Part shown: in pieces, positions 1 through 9,497 of the stretch
Layout: every line of letters begins with the position of its first letter
How positions within the stretch are numbered: the first letter of the stretch is position 1
NCBI RefSeq assembly: GCF_008245225.1
Contig: NZ_VTAW01000021.1
Location: 1 to 64,000 of the forward strand
From: Natrialba swarupiae
Lineage (GTDB): Archaea; Halobacteriota; Halobacteria; Halobacteriales; Natrialbaceae
Direction of reading: 5' to 3'
Length of the DNA: 64,000 nt
The notes under the pieces: model-generated
What the model saw: only the letters and a program-made list of their open reading frames with translations
Told to the model about the DNA's origin: nothing
Databases searched by the model: none
Made by a program: the position numbers and the translations under genes

Positions 1-459
1 ACTTCGGGGTAGGTACCAGAGGTGACCCTGTTTCCACAGGAGTCAGTTACGACTCTAGACGAGCTTGGGACACGACCAATTATTTTCTGTATACGGCGTA
101 CAAGCTCGTAACGCGAAGGGGCCCGTTGCAAACCGAGGGTAACAGAACAATCTCAGATCGATATAAACCGGACCCATCGGTCGTCCTTCGGTACATCCCG
201 TGGAGAGGATTCTAAAGCCGTACTGTGGTGTGACCAGTGGTACGTTCAACTCACTAATTAAATCGGGTAGGTAGTAACGAACCCGCTGATAGCCGTGTAC
301 TTGGGGGTGTCAATCTGAGGGGGAGGATCGGTAGCGTTAGAGTGCGATTCGTAGGTAGAGATTACAAACTGGGAGCAGGTCCCTTCTGAACGGCAATCAT
401 CTATCCTGATTTTCAAGATACGACTAACAATACCGACAGATACTGGTTGAGAATCTTGT
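1..459. other. Intergenic region at left edge, no gene seen
   Basis: This stretch has visibly lower GC than the rest of the window and only short frames with no protein-like composition. No tRNA cloverleaf or clear terminator was recognised. It probably holds the promoter of the Tat-exported protein that starts at 460, but I see no convincing TATA box at the expected distance. Confidence 0.5.
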
Positions 460-1680
460 ATGCGAAGCGATGAAAATAACGCTGACGGTAGATTCAAACG
501 GCGATCGTACTTGCAAGGGATTGCTGCGGCTGGCGCGACCAGTGCAGTCGGATTAGGATGGCTCTCGACGACGTCTGCGGAGGCACAGCAAGCCACGCCC
601 CAACAGAACAATCTGCAGAACATCGAAGCGGAGTTCTGCGGAACGTTTTCACCCGGACCGCAGATCCAACAGTGCATCGCGTGCGTCGAAGCACAAGAAG
701 ACTGTGACGAAGTCGGTCCACTGTTCCCGCTGTTCACCGGACTGACGGGCCAGTGTTTCACACCCGACGAGATTCCCGAGGGTGCGGACTACGTCACGCT
801 CAAAGCGGGACTGAACTGCTACGTCGCCCCAGTCGTAGACGATGAGGGAGAGCCATACACGACGTTCTGTCTCCCGACGGGCTCGCCCGACATCAGTAAC
901 GTGACGTTCTACGAGTGCGACCCCGACGATCCCCAGCCCGCGCTCGTGGACTTCAAAGTGACCTGCAAGGAGATCACCGTCACCACGATGAACATCCCCG
1001 ACGGGGAGGAGCTGACAGCAGAGGTGACCTTCCTCGATGCCGATGGCGAGGAGTCGACGGAGACGTTCACGGCGACCGTCCAGAACAACACCGCGACGTT
1101 CGCACTGCCCGGGAATCTCAACCCGACGAACCTCAGAATCACCTTCGATGGTCTCGTACTCGACGATCAGCCGGTCGTCGCCCAGGACGCCCCATGTACG
1201 CCAAAGCCACCGGTCTTCAAAGATCTCGAGGTGACCTGCGACGCGATCACGATCACGACGACGGACGTCCCCGAAGGTGACACCCTCTCCGCGGAGGTGA
1301 CCTTCGTTGGTGACATCGTCGAGACCTACAACGTGCCCGTCGACGCGGACGGAGTCGCCGTGATTCCGCTCCCCGGCGATCTCGATCCCTCGTACTTGCG
1401 GGTCTTCTACGACGACGAGACGCTGTTCGACGGAAATATTCAGGCGTCCGATGCGCCGTGTGCGGAGGTGCCACCGAAACCCCCGAAGCCGCCGAAGAAA
1501 AAGAAGGGCAAGAGATACAGAAAGAAAAAGCGCGCGTGCAAACGCAAGAGACGCGAGTACGAGAAGGTCAAAAAGAAATACGAGAAAGGAAGCGCGAAGA
1601 AATCGGAGGTCCGGAAGAAAAAGCGCGCGTACGAGCGCAAGAAATGCGAGTACGAGAGATACAGGAAACGGTGTAAGTAG
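460..1680 (+). CDS. Tat-exported hypothetical protein with two internal repeats and a Lys/Arg-rich tail
   Basis: I do not recognise the family. Residues 14-20 carry a twin-arginine motif (RRSYLQG), followed by a hydrophobic stretch and a likely cleavage after AEA near residue 42, so it is predicted to be folded in the cytoplasm and exported. A Cys-containing region (about 59-150) precedes two homologous beta-rich repeats (about 158-245 and 252-335) sharing the pattern VTC-x-x-ITxTT-x-xPxG-x-xLxAEVTF. From about residue 336 to the end the protein is extremely basic, with a PPKPPKPPK hinge and two related KKKRA...EYE blocks. That is very unusual in a haloarchaeal proteome, where surface proteins are acidic. 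The tail might bind the acidic S-layer, glycans or nucleic acid; that is inference. Confidence 0.8.
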   Translation: MRSDENNADGRFKRRSYLQGIAAAGATSAVGLGWLSTTSAEAQQATPQQNNLQNIEAEFCGTFSPGPQIQQCIACVEAQEDCDEVGPLFPLFTGLTGQCFTPDEIPEGADYVTLKAGLNCYVAPVVDDEGEPYTTFCLPTGSPDISNVTFYECDPDDPQPALVDFKVTCKEITVTTMNIPDGEELTAEVTFLDADGEESTETFTATVQNNTATFALPGNLNPTNLRITFDGLVLDDQPVVAQDAPCTPKPPVFKDLEVTCDAITITTTDVPEGDTLSAEVTFVGDIVETYNVPVDADGVAVIPLPGDLDPSYLRVFYDDETLFDGNIQASDAPCAEVPPKPPKPPKKKKGKRYRKKKRACKRKRREYEKVKKKYEKGSAKKSEVRKKKRAYERKKCEYERYRKRCK

Positions 1681-1759
1681 TCGTCTCGAGTCGGCCGACG
1701 TCTCGTCCGCACCCCGAGACATCGATACCCTCTTTTCGGCCCGGGGTAGAGGTTCGGGC

Positions 1760-2740
1760 ATGACTGAGGAGATTACCGTTATCCCCGGCGACGGCATCGG
1801 CCAGGAAGTGACGCCTGCAGCAGTGGAGGTCCTCGAGGCCCTCGAGGTCGACTTCGCCTTTCAGGAGGCGGAGGCGGGCGACTACGTGCGGTCGGAGACC
1901 GGCGAGGCGCTCCCCGAGGACACGTACGACCTCGTCGCCTCGACGGACGCGACGCTGTTCGGTGCGGTGGGTGAGACGGCCGCGGACGTCATCCTCCCGC
2001 TTCGGGACGCCGTCGACTCGTTCGTCAACGTCCGACCTGCGACGGTGTACCCCGGCGTCGACGCCGTGCGCCCCGAGACGGATCTCGTCTTCCTTCGCGA
2101 AAATACGGAGGGGGTCTACTCCGGCCACGAGGACCGGCTGAGCGACGACCTCTCGACGCTGACCCGCGTCGTCACGTCTTCGGCCTCCGAACAGCTCGCA
2201 GCGTTCGCCTGCGAGTTCGTCGAGGACAACGGTTACGACGGCTTTCACGTCGCCCACAAGGCGAACGTGATGCGCGAGACCGACGGCCGGTTCCGCGATT
2301 CGGTCGTCTCGGTCGCCGACGAACGCGGTGTCGAGACCGAGGAGGTATTGATGGACGCGTTCGCGACTCACGTCTGTCTCGATCCGACCCAGTTCGACGT
2401 CGTCGTCTGTCCGAACCTCGCGGGGGACGTCCTCTCCGATCTGGCCGCCGGTCTCGTCGGCGGTCTCGGCATGCTCCCGAGCGCCAACATCGGCCCCGAG
2501 CGCGGCCTGTTCGAGCCCGTCCACGGCTCCGCACCCGACATCGCCGGTGAGGGTATCGCGAACCCCGCCGCGACGATCATCTCCGCCGCGATGATGCTCG
2601 AGCACCTCGGCCACGACGAGGAAGGAAAGCGCGTGCGTGACGCCGTCGAGGGCGTCCTCGAGGACGGTCCACGAACGCCGGACCTCGGCGGCGACGCCTC
2701 GACCGCGGACGTAACGGACGCGATTGTCGACCGGCTGTAG
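1760..2740 (+). CDS. leuB: 3-isopropylmalate dehydrogenase
   Basis: NAD-dependent oxidative decarboxylation of 3-isopropylmalate in leucine biosynthesis. The 326-residue protein has the family N-terminus ([10 protein letters not shown]), the ENTEGVYSG substrate segment, and the C-terminal cofactor region ([22 protein letters not shown]). The open frame extends far upstream through the basic tail of the preceding gene, but ATG at 1760 gives the conserved N-terminus directly. Length and motifs match the archaeal LeuB/homoisocitrate dehydrogenase branch rather than the longer isocitrate dehydrogenases. The usual leuC/leuD partners are not seen upstream in the window; a secreted protein sits there instead. 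Confidence 0.9.
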   Translation: MTEEITVIPGDGIGQEVTPAAVEVLEALEVDFAFQEAEAGDYVRSETGEALPEDTYDLVASTDATLFGAVGETAADVILPLRDAVDSFVNVRPATVYPGVDAVRPETDLVFLRENTEGVYSGHEDRLSDDLSTLTRVVTSSASEQLAAFACEFVEDNGYDGFHVAHKANVMRETDGRFRDSVVSVADERGVETEEVLMDAFATHVCLDPTQFDVVVCPNLAGDVLSDLAAGLVGGLGMLPSANIGPERGLFEPVHGSAPDIAGEGIANPAATIISAAMMLEHLGHDEEGKRVRDAVEGVLEDGPRTPDLGGDASTADVTDAIVDRL

Positions 2741-2841
2741 CGTGGAACTCTCGGCCGCCGTCGGCCGAACCCGGCGATCTCGAGTCGATTTCTGACCTCG
2801 AGAACGATAGATTTTATTTATTACGCTCCGTTGATGACAGG

Positions 2842-3738
2842 GTGCTAATGCGATGGTACCCGCTCGCGCGCGAGGAAACCAAGGCGCTGCTCCGATCCAA
2901 GGGCGTCTGGTTGCTCGCGCTCGTCCTCCTGCTGTGGACGTATCGTCCCTCCTACGTCGTCTGGAACGAACTCGGCCCCGACATGACGGTCGGCTTCCTC
3001 CAGTACGCTGGCGGGATCGTGGTCCCGATCGCCGCGGTGATCCTCGGCTACCGATCGATCGTCGGTGAGCGCGCCTCGGGAAGCCTGAAACTTCTCCTCG
3101 GCTTGCCGCTGACTCGAGGCGAAATTCTCCTGGGGAAGCTCGTCGGTCGGCTGGCCGGCATCGCGATCCCGGCGTTTCTCGCACTCGGGATCGTCACCGT
3201 CGCCGGAGTGGTCCAGTACGGTCTGTTCTCGCCGCTTCGGTATCTGGCCGTCTTCGCGGTGACGGCGCTCTATTTCCTCGCGCTCGTCTCGATCGTGATT
3301 TCGGTTTCGGCGATCGTTCGCCGGACGACGACGGCGGCGGCGACGCTGTTTATCGGATTCATCTTGATCCTCGAGATCTTCTGGCAGATGTTCGTGCCGG
3401 GGCTCTATTCGCGGCTCACGGGCGTCCCGGTCAACCCGTACGATCCGCCCGCTGAGGGCGGATTGTTTCTCATGGATCGGCTCTCCCCGACGGGGGCGTA
3501 CAACGCCGCGACGAACGGCATTCTCGACGCCGGCAACTCCGCCTGGCACCACTCGAGTGCAATCTCGGTCCTGCGACCCGGCCACAGCAGTAACGCACTC
3601 GCCGTCGGGGAGGCGTTCGATCCCGGAACCGCCCCGCTGTACCTCCACGAGGCGGGTGGTATCGTGATCCTCGTCGCCTGGATCGTAACCTCGCTGTCGA
3701 TCGCCTACCTCCGGTTCGACGGGGGCGATCTCGCGTGA
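2842..3738 (+). CDS. ABC-2 type transporter permease
   Basis: Integral membrane subunit of an ABC-2 exporter. The 298-residue protein has about six hydrophobic segments, a typical cytoplasmic loop (SLKLLLGLPLTRGEILLGKL) after the second one, and a long extracytoplasmic region (about 190-275) before the last segment. It resembles NosY-like ABC-2 permeases. Start is GTG at 2842 or ATG at 2848; an AT-rich patch (gatagattttatttattacg, 2807-2826) just upstream is a plausible promoter. The stop overlaps the start of the ATPase gene by 4 bases, so the two are translationally coupled. Substrate is not evident. Confidence 0.88.
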   Translation: MLMRWYPLAREETKALLRSKGVWLLALVLLLWTYRPSYVVWNELGPDMTVGFLQYAGGIVVPIAAVILGYRSIVGERASGSLKLLLGLPLTRGEILLGKLVGRLAGIAIPAFLALGIVTVAGVVQYGLFSPLRYLAVFAVTALYFLALVSIVISVSAIVRRTTTAAATLFIGFILILEIFWQMFVPGLYSRLTGVPVNPYDPPAEGGLFLMDRLSPTGAYNAATNGILDAGNSAWHHSSAISVLRPGHSSNALAVGEAFDPGTAPLYLHEAGGIVILVAWIVTSLSIAYLRFDGGDLA

Positions 3739-4871
3739 GTCCACCAAACGGTGCGGACGACGGCGAACTCGAGCGGACGAGAAACGACGGGAAACAAGGG
3801 CACGCGAGCGACGAGCCGGTCATCGAAACCGAGAACCTGACGAAGCGCTACGGATCGGACGCGGCCGTCGAGGATCTCTCGCTTACGGTCGAGTCCGGCG
3901 AGATTTACGGATTCCTGGGGCCAAACGGGGCCGGCAAGTCGACGACGATCGACCTGTTGATGGACTTCGTCAGGCCGACCGAAGGATCGATCCGCGTACT
4001 CGGGATGGACCCGCGTGCGGACGTCGTCGACGTTCACCAGCGCGTCGGCATCCTCCCCGATGGCTTCAGCGTCTACGAGAACCGGACCGCCCGCGATCAC
4101 CTGCGGCTCGTCATCGACACCAAGGGAGCCGACGACCATCCCGAGGAGCTATTAGAGCGCGTCGGCCTCGCGGATGCGATCGACGACGACGCCGGGGGTT
4201 ACTCCCGAGGGATGGGCCAGCGACTCGCGCTCGCGATGGCGCTGGTCGGCGACCCCGATCTGCTGATCCTCGACGAGCCGTTCTCCGGACTCGACCCCCA
4301 CGGCGTCCGGACGGTCCGCGAGATCGCCCACGCGGAGAACGACCGCGGCGCGACCGTCTTCTTCTCGAGTCACGTCCTCGGGCAGGTCGAACTCGTCTGC
4401 GATCGAATGGGCATCCTCCACGAGGGCGAACTCGTCGCGGAGGGAACCCTCGAGGAGTTACGCGCGGAGGCGCCGGTGACGACGGAACTCGAACTCGTCG
4501 TCGACGGTGACGTCGAACGCGCCCGACGGGCGGCGAGCGGCGTCTCTGGCGTCGTCGACGCGTCAGTCTCGATGGATGGGGACGCCTCGAGCGCCGAGGT
4601 GTCGTCTGCAGAGGCCGAAGCATCCCCCGCTGGCGCCGACCCGGTGTCGGCCGGGACGGAAGTCGAGTCCGCCTCCTCGAGTCGAACCGCGACTGCGACC
4701 GTCGCCGATACGGTGGTCGTCCGCCTCGAGTCAGCCGAGAGCCACGACGACGTGATCGCGGCGGTCGAAGAGACAGGGGTGGCCGTCACGCGGACGAACG
4801 TGGACGAGCCCTCCGTCGAGTCGATCTTCGTCGCACAGACCGAAGCGGCGTCCGGGGGTGGACTGCGGTGA
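3735..4871 (+). CDS. ABC transporter ATP-binding protein
   Basis: ATPase partner of the preceding permease. Walker A GPNGAGKST is at residues 62-70, the signature-like SRGMGQR at 157-163, and Walker B LLILDEP at about 177-182, followed by the D-loop SGLDPHG. The start is GTG, overlapping the permease stop. After the catalytic domain (ending near residue 235) comes an unusual extension of about 140 residues with an Ala/Ser/Glu-rich low-complexity middle, then a short ordered end (VVRLESAESHDDVIAAVEETGV). Such C-terminal extensions occur in NosF/BcrA-like exporters. Stop overlaps the lipoprotein gene by 4 bases. Confidence 0.93.
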   Translation: MSPPNGADDGELERTRNDGKQGHASDEPVIETENLTKRYGSDAAVEDLSLTVESGEIYGFLGPNGAGKSTTIDLLMDFVRPTEGSIRVLGMDPRADVVDVHQRVGILPDGFSVYENRTARDHLRLVIDTKGADDHPEELLERVGLADAIDDDAGGYSRGMGQRLALAMALVGDPDLLILDEPFSGLDPHGVRTVREIAHAENDRGATVFFSSHVLGQVELVCDRMGILHEGELVAEGTLEELRAEAPVTTELELVVDGDVERARRAASGVSGVVDASVSMDGDASSAEVSSAEAEASPAGADPVSAGTEVESASSSRTATATVADTVVVRLESAESHDDVIAAVEETGVAVTRTNVDEPSVESIFVAQTEAASGGGLR

Positions 4872-5734
4872 CTGCCGGTTCCAGCGGACCGGGCGAGGAC
4901 AGAGATGACGCCGCCGAGCGAGGAGGCGCCGAGGATCGCGCCGACGGTCGTCCGCCACGATCCACACTCCGCCGTCGGACGGTGCTCGGAGCCGTCGCCG
5001 CGTCGACCACCGCACTCGCCGGCTGTATGGCCGATACGGAGTACGCCATCGTCCGTGCCTCGAGCGAGCCCGTCGAGAATGGGCCGATCTCGTTCGATCT
5101 CGAGGTCGTCGATCCCGAAATCCGCGTCGACTCTCCCGGGGTAATCGAACTCACCGTCCAAAACGTCGACGACGGACCGATCGAACTGGTTAGCATGGGG
5201 ATCCGTCCGTTCGGCACCCTCGAGTTGCGCGCGGAGCCGGAGGACCACCCGGGCGAGACGTGGATCTACCTCTGGAGCGACGAGTACGAGGAGAGTCCCC
5301 ACGTGGACGTGCGGCCGAACGGGATGGGCCTCGACGGCGAGGAGCTGGTGATGACGCTCTTCCCCGACGAGTCGTTCTCGGTCCGGTACGAGGTCCCCGG
5401 CGACGAGGTCGTGCGAGACGGAACGTACGAGCTCTCGGGTCGGTTAGGCGACGATCACGTCCTCAGATATCGCCGTCCGGACGAGGAAAACGGCGAGGAG
5501 ACGACCGACGACGGCGGTTCAGCCAACGAGGGCGAGGGTTCGGCTCTCGAGGACGAGACCGGCGACGACGAGGGCGGTGCGAGCGAAGAGGAGGAGGGCG
5601 ACGAGAACGGTGACGACGAGGGCGATGGGAGCGAAGACGACGAGTATGACGACGGGAGCAGGCTGGACGGAACCGGCCTCACTCCGTCGACCGAGATCGA
5701 AATCGAGGCGGAAAGCTGGATCCCGTTTCGGTAA
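4868..5734 (+). CDS. Tat lipoprotein with acidic tail, third gene of the ABC-2 operon
   Basis: Not assigned to a named family. RRR at 35-37 followed by a hydrophobic stretch and the lipobox ALAGC places the lipidated Cys at residue 53, so it should be anchored on the outer face of the membrane. Residues about 54-200 look like a compact beta-rich domain. Residues about 205-275 are a Glu/Asp/Gly linker, ending in a short ordered segment. The start overlaps the ATPase stop, although it leaves 34 residues before the twin arginine, so a downstream start cannot be excluded. Coupling suggests it works with the exporter, perhaps as a substrate-binding or accessory lipoprotein. Confidence 0.8.
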   Translation: MTAGSSGPGEDRDDAAERGGAEDRADGRPPRSTLRRRTVLGAVAASTTALAGCMADTEYAIVRASSEPVENGPISFDLEVVDPEIRVDSPGVIELTVQNVDDGPIELVSMGIRPFGTLELRAEPEDHPGETWIYLWSDEYEESPHVDVRPNGMGLDGEELVMTLFPDESFSVRYEVPGDEVVRDGTYELSGRLGDDHVLRYRRPDEENGEETTDDGGSANEGEGSALEDETGDDEGGASEEEEGDENGDDEGDGSEDDEYDDGSRLDGTGLTPSTEIEIEAESWIPFR

Positions 5735-5791
5735 CTCGACGGGGTTCGGTGATTCGACGGGATCGAGCCCGCGTGGGTGATAGCCGTCCGT

Positions 5792-7003
5792 TCAGACCAG
5801 CACGTCGACTTCGTATCCCGCCTCCCGGAGGTCCGCGAGAAACTCCTCGACGTGGTCGGGGCCGCGCATCTCGAGGTCGATCTCGACTTCGGTGTCGCTC
5901 ATCTCGACGTCGCGGGAGGTCCGGTCGTGATGGATGGCGTAGATGTTCGTCCGGTGGGCGGTGAAGATCTCGAGCAGCCGAGCCAGCGCGCCGGGCTGGT
6001 CGGAGAGGACGGTCCGGATCTTCAGGTAGCGGCCGGTCTCGACGAGACCGCGGACGATGACGTTGGTGAGCGTGTTGAGGTCGATGTTCCCGCCGGAGAG
6101 GACGGGGACGATCGTCTCGTCGTCCTCGTAGGCGAATTTGTCGAACAGCAAGGCCGCGAGCGGCACCGCGCCCGCTCCCTCGACCAGCGTCTTCGAGCGC
6201 TCTAGCAGGTAGATCGTCGCGACGGCGATCTCGGGATCGGAGACGGTGACGACTTCGTCGACGTGCTCGCGGATGTGTTCGAACGTCCGTTCGCCGATCG
6301 AGCGCGTCGCGATCCCGTCGGCGATCGTGTGGACGCCGTCGATCGTGACGCGTTCGCCCTTCTCGAGCGAGGACGCGGCGCTCGAGGCCCCCTTCGCCTG
6401 AACGCCGATGACGCGTACGTCTGGGTTGCGTTCCTTGACGGCGGTTGCGACCCCGCTGATTAGCCCGCCGCCGCCGATGGGGACGACGACCGTCTCGACG
6501 TCGGGACAGTCCTCGAGAATCTCGAGGCCGATCGTTCCCTGGCCCGCCATCACCATCTCGTCGTCGAATGCGTGGACGTACGTTCGGCCCTCCTCGCGTT
6601 CGATCTCGTGGGCGCGTTCTGCTGCCTCGGCGTAGTCGGTTCCGGCGAGGACGACCTCGGCCCCGTAGCTGCGAGTCGCCTCGACTTTCGAATTTGGCGC
6701 GTGTTCGGGCATGACGATCGTCGAGTCGACGCCGACCCGCGTCGCCGCGAGCGCGACGCCCTGGGCGTGGTTGCCCGCACTCGCCGTCACGACGCCGACT
6801 TCCTTCTGGGACTCAGAGAGCGTCGCGATCCGGTTCGTCGCCCCGCGAATCTTGAACGCACCGGTCCGCTGGAACGTCTCCAGTTTGAGGTGGACGTCGG
6901 CCCCCGTCATCGCCGAGTAGGTGTGAGAGCGCTCGAGAGGGGTGTGTCGCGACGTTTCGCGCACCCGTTCGTGGGCCTCGAGTACGTCAGAGAGTTCGAG
7001 CAT
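5792..7003 (-). CDS. ilvA: Threonine ammonia-lyase (threonine dehydratase)
   Basis: PLP-dependent deamination of threonine to 2-oxobutanoate, the entry step of isoleucine synthesis. The PLP lysine sits in FKIRGATN (K51), the phosphate-binding glycine loop GGGG is at 177-180, and a single ACT-type regulatory domain occupies about 325-403. The 403-residue length fits the medium form with one ACT domain. With leuB nearby, this end of the window contributes to branched-chain amino acid synthesis. The gene converges with the ABC-2 operon. Confidence 0.93.
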   Translation of the reverse strand: MLELSDVLEAHERVRETSRHTPLERSHTYSAMTGADVHLKLETFQRTGAFKIRGATNRIATLSESQKEVGVVTASAGNHAQGVALAATRVGVDSTIVMPEHAPNSKVEATRSYGAEVVLAGTDYAEAAERAHEIEREEGRTYVHAFDDEMVMAGQGTIGLEILEDCPDVETVVVPIGGGGLISGVATAVKERNPDVRVIGVQAKGASSAASSLEKGERVTIDGVHTIADGIATRSIGERTFEHIREHVDEVVTVSDPEIAVATIYLLERSKTLVEGAGAVPLAALLFDKFAYEDDETIVPVLSGGNIDLNTLTNVIVRGLVETGRYLKIRTVLSDQPGALARLLEIFTAHRTNIYAIHHDRTSRDVEMSDTEVEIDLEMRGPDHVEEFLADLREAGYEVDVLV

Positions 7004-7443
7004 ATCTCCGGGTACTCACCGCTGACCGTAATAGACTGCGGCTGTCACCCGACGAGCGAAGCGGCGGTACCGACGGACGTGGGTCGTCGATCGGGCCCGA
7101 CTGATACGGTCTGCGATCGATCGGGACAGACCGCTCGCGGTCCGTATGATACGGCCTCCTGTCCGTCAGTTCCATGCGACCGCAGGATTGATCGCGGTCG
7201 CACCGGTCGATCGGGACGGTACTCCGTGTGACAGGTTGTCGAAGCCCGGACCCCGTGGCGGCCGTCGGTACAAACCGCGCTGTCGAACGCGACAGCACGG
7301 TAGGGAATACAGGGATGCACGGCGTGTGACGTGCGAGTGTAGAGGGGAACGCCGAGCATATAAAACCCATCCCTCCAGAGTGAAAGTGTAATCGCAAGAC
7401 AGCGCTCCGATACTCGTTGCGTCAGACGGCCGAACGACGGTCG
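7004..7443. other. Intergenic region with compound palindromic element, no gene seen
   Basis: Lies upstream of ilvA and beyond the 3' end of the gamma-glutamylcyclotransferase-like gene. Open frames here have no protein-like composition. It holds a compound repeat at 7083-7231 (described separately). The remainder (7232-7443) shows no gene. Confidence 0.6.
7083..7231. repeat. Compound copy of the TGATACGG palindromic element
   Basis: The clear copy is 7147-7231: left arm 7147-7183 starts TGATACGG and ends GCGACCGC, and right arm 7194-7231 starts GCGGTCGC and is its imperfect reverse complement, with a 10-base loop. Immediately to the left (7083-7146) a degenerate second copy has TGATACGG at 7102-7109 and a GGTCTG/CAGACC stem. 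Unlike the other copies, neither end meets a gene stop codon. Confidence 0.75.
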
Positions 7444-7848
7444 TCATTCGCGCCGGTGTACCATACCGTTCGACCGCTCGAGTGCCGTCCGGACGCGCAC
7501 AGCGAAAGTGGCTCCGTCGGACCACTCGACTCGCTCACCGAGACCCAACCGATCCGGCCGACCGACGTACACCTGAACCGACGCGTCGCTGTCAGCGAGG
7601 GGAACGCCGAGTCGGACGTACAGTCCGGTGTCGACGCCCTCGTACCGATCGAGACGCTCGAGGGCGGCGTCATCGACGTCAAGGAGTCGACCGTCGACGC
7701 TGCCACCGGGGGCGAGCGTCGGGTATCGCCCCTCGACGCGGTGGAGTCCCTCGAGGGTCGCCGGCCCGTCGAACTCGTACCGGCCGTCGCCGACCACCGA
7801 CTCGACCCGCCCGGGATCGGTCAGCGTTCCGTAGACGAAGACGTACAC
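7444..7848 (-). CDS. Gamma-glutamylcyclotransferase-like (AIG2/GGCT fold) protein
   Basis: The sequence begins YVFVYGTLTDP, the substrate-binding YGTL motif of the gamma-glutamylcyclotransferase/AIG2-like fold, and continues with RYPTLAPGG, a typical LDxYEG-type segment (LERLDRYEGVD) carrying the expected acidic residue, and Y-V-G. About 134 residues, normal for the family. The open frame extends to 8016, but the extension is Ser/Arg-rich and unlike a fold. GTG at 7848 places the conserved strand at the N-terminus as in relatives. Exact substrate is unknown. Divergent from the exported protein at 8044. Confidence 0.75.
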   Translation of the reverse strand: MYVFVYGTLTDPGRVESVVGDGRYEFDGPATLEGLHRVEGRYPTLAPGGSVDGRLLDVDDAALERLDRYEGVDTGLYVRLGVPLADSDASVQVYVGRPDRLGLGERVEWSDGATFAVRVRTALERSNGMVHRRE

Positions 7849-8043
7849 GGCTCCGGGTTCGCGTCGATTCCCCTTCTCGGTTACGCCGTTTCGGATCGAG
7901 GGTCGCTCTCGACTGTCCTGGTCCGTCGATGGACTGCCTTCGACTACCTCGATGAACCACCCCTGTCCGATCGAACTCGTCCCGGCGCTTCGTTCACGGA
8001 AAGTTACACAAAGCACTTATCCGATCGTTCGAGTCGAGGAGAC

Positions 8044-9108
8044 ATGAACCGCGAGTACGCGCTCGCGATCGCCGCGGTGGTGGTCGCGGTCGCCGCCCTG
8101 ACGACCCTCCTCCTCGCCGGTGCGGTCGCGGACCCCGACGACCCCGAGACGGGTGCGTCAGTGGAATCACACGCGTCCCTCCAGGAGGTGACGATCGCCG
8201 CCGACGAGATTTCGGGTGAGACGGCAACGCTCGCCGTCGACTCCTATCTCACCGCGTACGTCGCCCCCGTCGACAACGTGACGATCGTCCACCGAGCGAC
8301 GGATACCGACACCGGCCTCGTCGAGGACACGACAGAACGCGAGGTCGGCACGCTCGAGCCCGGCTCGGAGACGGCGGTGTCGGGAACGGTCGACGTCCCC
8401 CGGGAAGGCGGCTACGAGATCGAGACGTTCGTCTATGTCGACGGTGAGCGGACCGAGTCCACGACACATCGGATCTCGGGCGTCGATTCCCTGACACCTG
8501 CCTACGCCGACACCGGCCTCGAATTCCATCACTTCGGCGAGCAGTACGGCGGTGCGTTCGAGACCGTCCCAGCCATCGAGTACGCCGTCGAGTCGACGTC
8601 GGGCGACGACGCCACGCTCGAGGTAACGAGCTATCTGACCAACACCGCTGACGACCCCGCCGACTCGCTCGAACTCGAGGTGAAGGCCCGTCAAGCGGAT
8701 TCGAACGTCGTCGCCGACGCCGAAACCGTTCCGCTCTCCGCCGTCGAGTCGGGCGAGACGGCGACGCCGACCACGACGCTCGAGGTCACCGACGAGTACC
8801 GCTACTACCTCGACGCGGTCCTCTGGCTCGACGGAACGATCGTCGCGACCGACCGCGCCATCGCTGACCTCCGACCCGAATCCGTGGTGGCCAACGAGAC
8901 CGACGTCGAGAGTACGTTTTCGACGGCCGATTTCGAGGAAAACGGTGGACTCGAGACGACCGGATCCGAACCCGAACCGGCCGACGACTCCCCCGACGCG
9001 GATGCCGAGCCGGACGACGTGGACGAGGTCTCCGGATTCGGCGCCGTCGCGGCACTGATCGCAGCCGCCGTGATGATCGCGATCGCACTGACCCGGAGGA
9101 AACGATGA
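8044..9108 (+). CDS. Exported surface protein with C-terminal membrane anchor (DUF7490/PGF-CTERM-like)
   Basis: 354 residues from ATG 8044; a GAGGAG Shine-Dalgarno-like sequence lies just upstream, so the long upstream extension of the frame is rejected. An N-terminal hydrophobic segment (about 6-28) is followed by two similar beta-rich domains (about 45-150 and 160-290), an acidic Pro/Asp/Glu linker, and a C-terminal hydrophobic segment (FGAVAALIAAAVMIAIALT) closed by RRKR. This layout fits haloarchaeal surface proteins processed by archaeosortase, but the canonical PGF triplet is not clearly present. DUF7490 is recalled from similar proteins and is uncertain. The stop overlaps the next gene by 4 bases. 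Confidence 0.8.
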   Translation: MNREYALAIAAVVVAVAALTTLLLAGAVADPDDPETGASVESHASLQEVTIAADEISGETATLAVDSYLTAYVAPVDNVTIVHRATDTDTGLVEDTTEREVGTLEPGSETAVSGTVDVPREGGYEIETFVYVDGERTESTTHRISGVDSLTPAYADTGLEFHHFGEQYGGAFETVPAIEYAVESTSGDDATLEVTSYLTNTADDPADSLELEVKARQADSNVVADAETVPLSAVESGETATPTTTLEVTDEYRYYLDAVLWLDGTIVATDRAIADLRPESVVANETDVESTFSTADFEENGGLETTGSEPEPADDSPDADAEPDDVDEVSGFGAVAALIAAAVMIAIALTRRKR

Positions 9109-9434
9109 CCGACACGACACCACAACCCGACACGTCGATCGAATCGACCACGGACCGTCCCGAGCCGCGAGCCGATTCCCGCAACGAAGGCGGTTCCAGG
9201 CTTCGTCCGGCGAACGTCCGGCGACTCCTCGCATGGGGTGCACTCGTCGTCTGTTCGCTGCTCGCGACCTATGCACTGTTGCGGTTCTACGGCAGCGTGA
9301 GCGCGGCGATCGACCTCTGGATCGAACCCAGACACCAACCCCTGATTCACGCCGCGTTCAACCTCGTAGTCCTGCTCGGCTCACTCATCGGCATCTCGTT
9401 GCTCGTTCGAGAGTTGAGCGACGGCAGTGACTAA
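9105..9434 (+). CDS. Small two-pass membrane protein
   Basis: Unrecognised family, 109 residues. A hydrophilic N-terminal 40 residues are followed by two hydrophobic segments (about 42-62 and 83-101), with the short linker YGSVSAAIDLWIEPRHQPLI between them. The ATGA overlap with the preceding surface-protein gene indicates translational coupling, so the two probably act together at the membrane. Gene ends convergently with citrate synthase. Confidence 0.75.
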   Translation: MTDTTPQPDTSIESTTDRPEPRADSRNEGGSRLRPANVRRLLAWGALVVCSLLATYALLRFYGSVSAAIDLWIEPRHQPLIHAAFNLVVLLGSLIGISLLVRELSDGSD

Positions 9435-9497
9435 CTAACCGGTCGGATGCGAGCGAGACGGATCGAACCCGATTCGAAATAAAAACCGATCCGAGGG

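Noticed and set aside
649-3184. Long antisense open frames over the first two genes (for example 382 and 538 residues)
   Set aside because: They are Arg/Ser-rich shadows of the secreted protein and leuB, typical of high-GC DNA, with no protein-like pattern.
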